Part shown: in pieces, positions 18,781 through 20,727 of the stretch
Layout of the letters: each line of letters opens with the position of its first letter
How positions within the stretch are numbered: the stretch's first letter is position 1
Virus record (IMG/VR): IMGVR_UViG_3300050821_015209
Span: 1 to 20,727 of that record
Reading direction: 5' to 3' (one strand)
DNA from: a virus
DNA: 20,727 nt
Made by a program: the position numbers and the translations under genes
Notes under the pieces: generated by a model
The model's database searches: none
What the model was told of the DNA's origin: nothing
Seen by the model: the letters and a program-made list of their open reading frames with translations, nothing else

Positions 18781-19068
18781 GTGATAAAGACGATTCGGCA
18801 GAGTGTGGACGATATAGACGCAGCTTTGACCACTATCAAACAAGAAGTGGACGAGACTGAAGAAGACATTAGCCACGTTCAGAAACAAAACGACGAAATG
18901 AAGTTACAGCTGAATTTGATACAACAGCAGCTAATCACGCTATCAAAAGCTGTAGCTGATTTGACGATTCTGACAAGTCAGATTGCTGCCGAACTAGTTC
19001 CCGCGCAAGTAGCACCAGGTGTGGGAGTACAGTTGGTGTTCACGCTTGGAAAAGCTGTACCGCAGTAG
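18781..19068 (+). CDS. Coiled-coil protein with a C-terminal LGxxVxQ tail
   Basis: The 95-residue protein starts at GTG 18781 with GGGAGG nearby. Residues about 8-65 are heptad-like helix (IRQSVDDIDAALTTIKQEVDETEEDI and onward to LIQQQLITLSKAVADLTILT). A Pro/Val-rich linker follows, and the end reads LVFTLGKAVPQ. This tail matches the end of the next protein (MAFNLGTPVAQ). Trimeric or dimeric coiled coils followed by a short conserved tail are frequent in phage accessory virion proteins. No named family is recognised; the role in the virion is inferred from context. Confidence 0.65.
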   Translation: MIKTIRQSVDDIDAALTTIKQEVDETEEDISHVQKQNDEMKLQLNLIQQQLITLSKAVADLTILTSQIAAELVPAQVAPGVGVQLVFTLGKAVPQ

Positions 19069-19100
19069 CAGTAAAATTCAAATCAAAGAGGAAAACGAAA

Positions 19101-19448
19101 ATGGCAAATCCGCAATTGGGTGACACAGAGAAGGTTCCCTACGCAATCGCATTGTTGGATGGAGACAGCAATCCAGCAGTTCTTGATCCGACAGACACGA
19201 TCAGTGTGGCGTCAGCTGACACTGCTTCGATCAGTGTAGTACCAGACGCCGTACCATCAGCCGGCAATATAGCCAGCGGCTTCCTGGTCGGTGGAGCGAA
19301 GTTGCAGACTGGAGTAGCAGTAACAGCAACGTTGACGCCTGGAGCAGCTTCCAAGACAAAGGCGTTGACGGTAACAGATTTGATCGACGTGGTTGGTGGC
19401 CCTGCCGCCAGCATGGCGTTCAATTTGGGCACACCGGTCGCGCAGTAA
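19101..19448 (+). CDS. Ig-like (BIG2-type) small phage protein
   Basis: The 115-residue protein is strand-rich, Ala/Thr/Val-rich and poor in charge. DTISVASADTASISVVPD followed by IASGFLVGGAKLQTGVAVTATL and ALTVTDLIDV fits a bacterial Ig-like (BIG2) fold. Such domains decorate phage capsids and tails and may bind carbohydrates weakly. The protein ends MAFNLGTPVAQ, sharing a motif with the upstream coiled-coil protein. AGAGGAAAA precedes the ATG. No signal peptide is seen, as expected for a virion protein. Assignment is by composition and pattern. Confidence 0.65.
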   Translation: MANPQLGDTEKVPYAIALLDGDSNPAVLDPTDTISVASADTASISVVPDAVPSAGNIASGFLVGGAKLQTGVAVTATLTPGAASKTKALTVTDLIDVVGGPAASMAFNLGTPVAQ

Positions 19449-19471
19449 AGAAGTTGTTGCTGGGAGGTATG

Positions 19472-19500
19472 GGGGAGCTTGGCAGCTACCAGGCTTCCCC
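19472..19500 (+). terminator. Hairpin, possible terminator or RNA processing site
   Basis: GGGGA-GC-TTGG (19472-19482) pairs with CCAGGCTTCCCC (19489-19500): eleven pairs with one G-T and one bulged T, loop of six bases. It lies about 25 bases after the Ig-like gene stop. The bases after it (ATCTAGCTTAG) are not a T run, so an intrinsic terminator would be weak; a stability or processing hairpin is equally possible. Confidence 0.45.
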
Positions 19501-19549
19501 ATCTAGCTTAGAATAGCATGGAGGGAGAAAGTCTCAAGAGAGGAACTCC

Positions 19550-20143
19550 ATGCCAGACGAAGGAAAAAGAGACACAGGAGTTAGCTTGCGAGAGTACATC
19601 GAAAGGCTGATTTCAGAGTTTGAGAAGCGCGTCAAGATGTTTGAAGGTGAAGTAGCTTCCATCAAAGAGATTATCAATGAGAGAGATCGGCTATACGATA
19701 CAAGATTCAAGGCGGCCGAGACAGCAGTATCAGCTGCTCTAGCAGCACAAGAGAAATCGACTAGCACAGCTTTCCAGGCCAGTGAGAAGGCAGTTCTAAA
19801 AGCCGAAGATGCACAGAAAGATTACAACCAAAGATCAAACGAGTTCCGGGGTCAGCTAGACGATCAAGCCAAGACATTGATGCCCAGAAACGAAGCTCAG
19901 GCAATGTTCAAATCTTTCGAAGAGAAGCTGGAAGTGTTAAAGTCAACACACGAAAGAGATCAGGCTTTGGCGAGAACGGACATAGGAAATTTGCGAGAGT
20001 CCAGAAGCGTAACGGTTGGGGAAACTACCACGATGAGGGAAGTAAAAGGAGACAGCCAGTGGAGGACCGGGACAATAATTGTGGTGGCTGTGGCAGTAAT
20101 TGAGATCTTGTTGCATTTTCTACCGGTAGCCCCACATCCGTAA
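19550..20143 (+). CDS. Long coiled-coil protein with C-terminal membrane anchor
   Basis: The 197-residue protein begins with a charged start and then helix from about residue 12 to 150, with Ala-rich heptads (SLREYIERLISEFEKRVKM, then RFKAAETAVSAALAAQEKS, later FRGQLDDQAKTLMPRNEA). A single membrane segment (about 174-191, GTIIVVAVAVIEILLHFLP) lies near the end, followed by a short tail. The RFxAAExA...FRGxLxDQAxTLMPRxEA pattern is one I know from uncharacterised coiled-coil proteins in many phage structural regions. It may be anchored in the inner membrane late in infection or in the virion interior; function is not established. A GAGAGGAA site precedes the ATG. Confidence 0.75.
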   Translation: MPDEGKRDTGVSLREYIERLISEFEKRVKMFEGEVASIKEIINERDRLYDTRFKAAETAVSAALAAQEKSTSTAFQASEKAVLKAEDAQKDYNQRSNEFRGQLDDQAKTLMPRNEAQAMFKSFEEKLEVLKSTHERDQALARTDIGNLRESRSVTVGETTTMREVKGDSQWRTGTIIVVAVAVIEILLHFLPVAPHP

Positions 20144-20153
20144 GGAGACAGAA

Positions 20154-20327
20154 ATGAACGATAAGATGGAACAAGGGGACGGTGTAGCGGTTCAATTAGC
20201 ATGTGGGCATCCGAATAAGAACGCTGGTGAGCATTGCGAGTTGTGTGGACAGACGGTTGCAGGAGTAACAAAGTCGCCAGCTGATGAAGCTGGGCCTGCA
20301 GAGATAGCTGGACAGGCAGCTCACTAA
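20154..20327 (+). CDS. Small zinc-ribbon-like protein
   Basis: ATG 20154 to TAA 20327 encodes 57 residues, with TAAGGAGA six bases before the ATG. The middle has CGHPNKNAGEHCELCG, that is Cys, His, then a CxxC pair, a likely zinc-binding site. The ends are acidic and Ala/Gly-rich, apparently disordered. No family is recognised. It lies between the coiled-coil/membrane gene and the virion protein gene, eleven bases after the former. Confidence 0.6.
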   Translation: MNDKMEQGDGVAVQLACGHPNKNAGEHCELCGQTVAGVTKSPADEAGPAEIAGQAAH

Positions 20328-20357
20328 AAGCGGCTAGCCCGCACAAGAAGGTTTCGA

Positions 20358-20727
20358 ATGGATCTTTACAAACAGGAGAAGGCAGCTCAGGACTTCATTA
20401 AGTTCCGTGGCTGTATCGAATTGGCTTTACTCAATGCGGCCAATCATGATGTGGTCGAGAAGAGGAAGATCGACAACGTCGTGGTCACATCGGGGCGGTC
20501 GTATGTGCTGAGCCGGTTAGTCTCAGCGTCGCCACAGACAGACGTCATCAACGCTATTGCAGTCGGTACCAGCACAGCAGCCCCTGCAACGGGGGACACG
20601 CTGTTGGGTTCGGAAGCCTTGAGAATCTCGATCAGCTCGTTTGCGACATCGGGATTGACAAACAATCCACCCAGCTGGCAGGCTCAGGCAACTTTCGCCA
20701 CAAACCAAGCCAACACAACGTTGGGAG
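20358..20727 (+). CDS. Probable virion (tail-associated) protein, N-terminal part, runs off the window
   Basis: ATG 20358 opens a frame that is still open at the last base, giving 123 residues. A helical, charged start (MDLYKQEKAAQDFIKFRGCIELAL) is followed by strand-rich sequence of low charge. This includes VVTSGRSYVLSRLVSAS and then AIAVGTSTAAPATGDTLLGSEALR, SFATSG and QATFATNQANTTLG. The segment IAVGTxxxAPxxGDTxLGSExxR is typical of phage structural proteins of the tail or fibre region. GAAGG precedes the ATG. Its full length and domain order cannot be seen. Confidence 0.75.
   Translation, partial: MDLYKQEKAAQDFIKFRGCIELALLNAANHDVVEKRKIDNVVVTSGRSYVLSRLVSASPQTDVINAIAVGTSTAAPATGDTLLGSEALRISISSFATSGLTNNPPSWQAQATFATNQANTTLG

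Noticed and set aside
18198-18869. 223-aa reading frame on the minus strand
   Set aside because: It lies opposite the HTH gene and the next gene's start, has a Ser/Leu/His-rich composition typical of antisense frames, and every other gene runs on the plus strand.
1-20727. CRISPR array or attachment sites
   Set aside because: No set of regularly spaced identical repeats of 20-40 bases and no tRNA-end duplicate or integrase gene was found by reading.

Overview
The window looks like part of a tailed double-stranded DNA bacteriophage genome (Caudoviricetes), either a virus contig or a prophage-free virulent phage. Every supported gene is on the + strand. Most genes abut or overlap by ATGA-type junctions and carry AGGAG/GAGG-like ribosome binding sites. 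The content is phage-encoded replication and recombination followed by small virion-type proteins. No integrase, repressor or host housekeeping gene was seen. The host cannot be named from this sequence; the Shine-Dalgarno sites and one good sigma70-type promoter point to a bacterium.

Region 1 (1-6205): the end of a GTP cyclohydrolase I gene (folE), a probable beta-type sliding clamp, a small membrane protein, a YspA-type SLOG protein, and a SPO1-type family A DNA polymerase. The polymerase is in two pieces. The N-terminal piece carries a UDG-like domain with four Cys, the proofreading exonuclease and the start of the polymerase domain. The C-terminal piece carries motifs A, B and C. A dCTP deaminase/dUTPase-family gene and a conserved Cys-rich phage gene sit exactly between them. 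Two helical or membrane proteins follow.

Region 2 (6225-11947): a gp32-like ssDNA-binding protein with a very long Glu/Lys/Pro tail, a RecA-type recombinase, two small helical proteins, a membrane-anchored protein resembling only the C-terminal tail of SPFH/prohibitin proteins, a small membrane protein, a CmcI-like methyltransferase, a DnaX-like clamp loader and two small unknowns.

Region 3 (11944-17272): a single-polypeptide SbcD-SbcC (Mre11-Rad50) fusion, a DUF3310 protein with a Cys-rich N-terminus, a free-standing HNH homing endonuclease, thyX, a second possible SLOG-like protein and a hypothetical gene.

Region 4 (17273-17680): about 400 bases without a credible gene. It holds a near-consensus promoter followed by several strong hairpins, so it is a candidate phage non-coding RNA and transcription start for the downstream block.

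Region 5 (17681-20727): small proteins of virion or morphogenesis type. These are a KGG-like 59-aa protein, an HTH protein (possible small terminase), a coiled-coil protein and an Ig-like protein that share a C-terminal motif, a coiled-coil protein with a C-terminal membrane anchor, a small zinc-ribbon protein, and the start of a probable tail or virion protein that runs off the end.

Together, clamp, loader, polymerase, SSB, RecA, SbcDC and nucleotide enzymes (dCTP deaminase family, ThyX, DUF3310) make a largely self-sufficient replication and recombination set. Two non-coding arrays of in-register NNGGT pentamers, each directly after a stop codon and directly before a small one-pass membrane protein gene, are the most unusual non-genic structure. 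The split polymerase, the SbcDC fusion and the 17.3-17.7 kb RNA region are the other strong leads.
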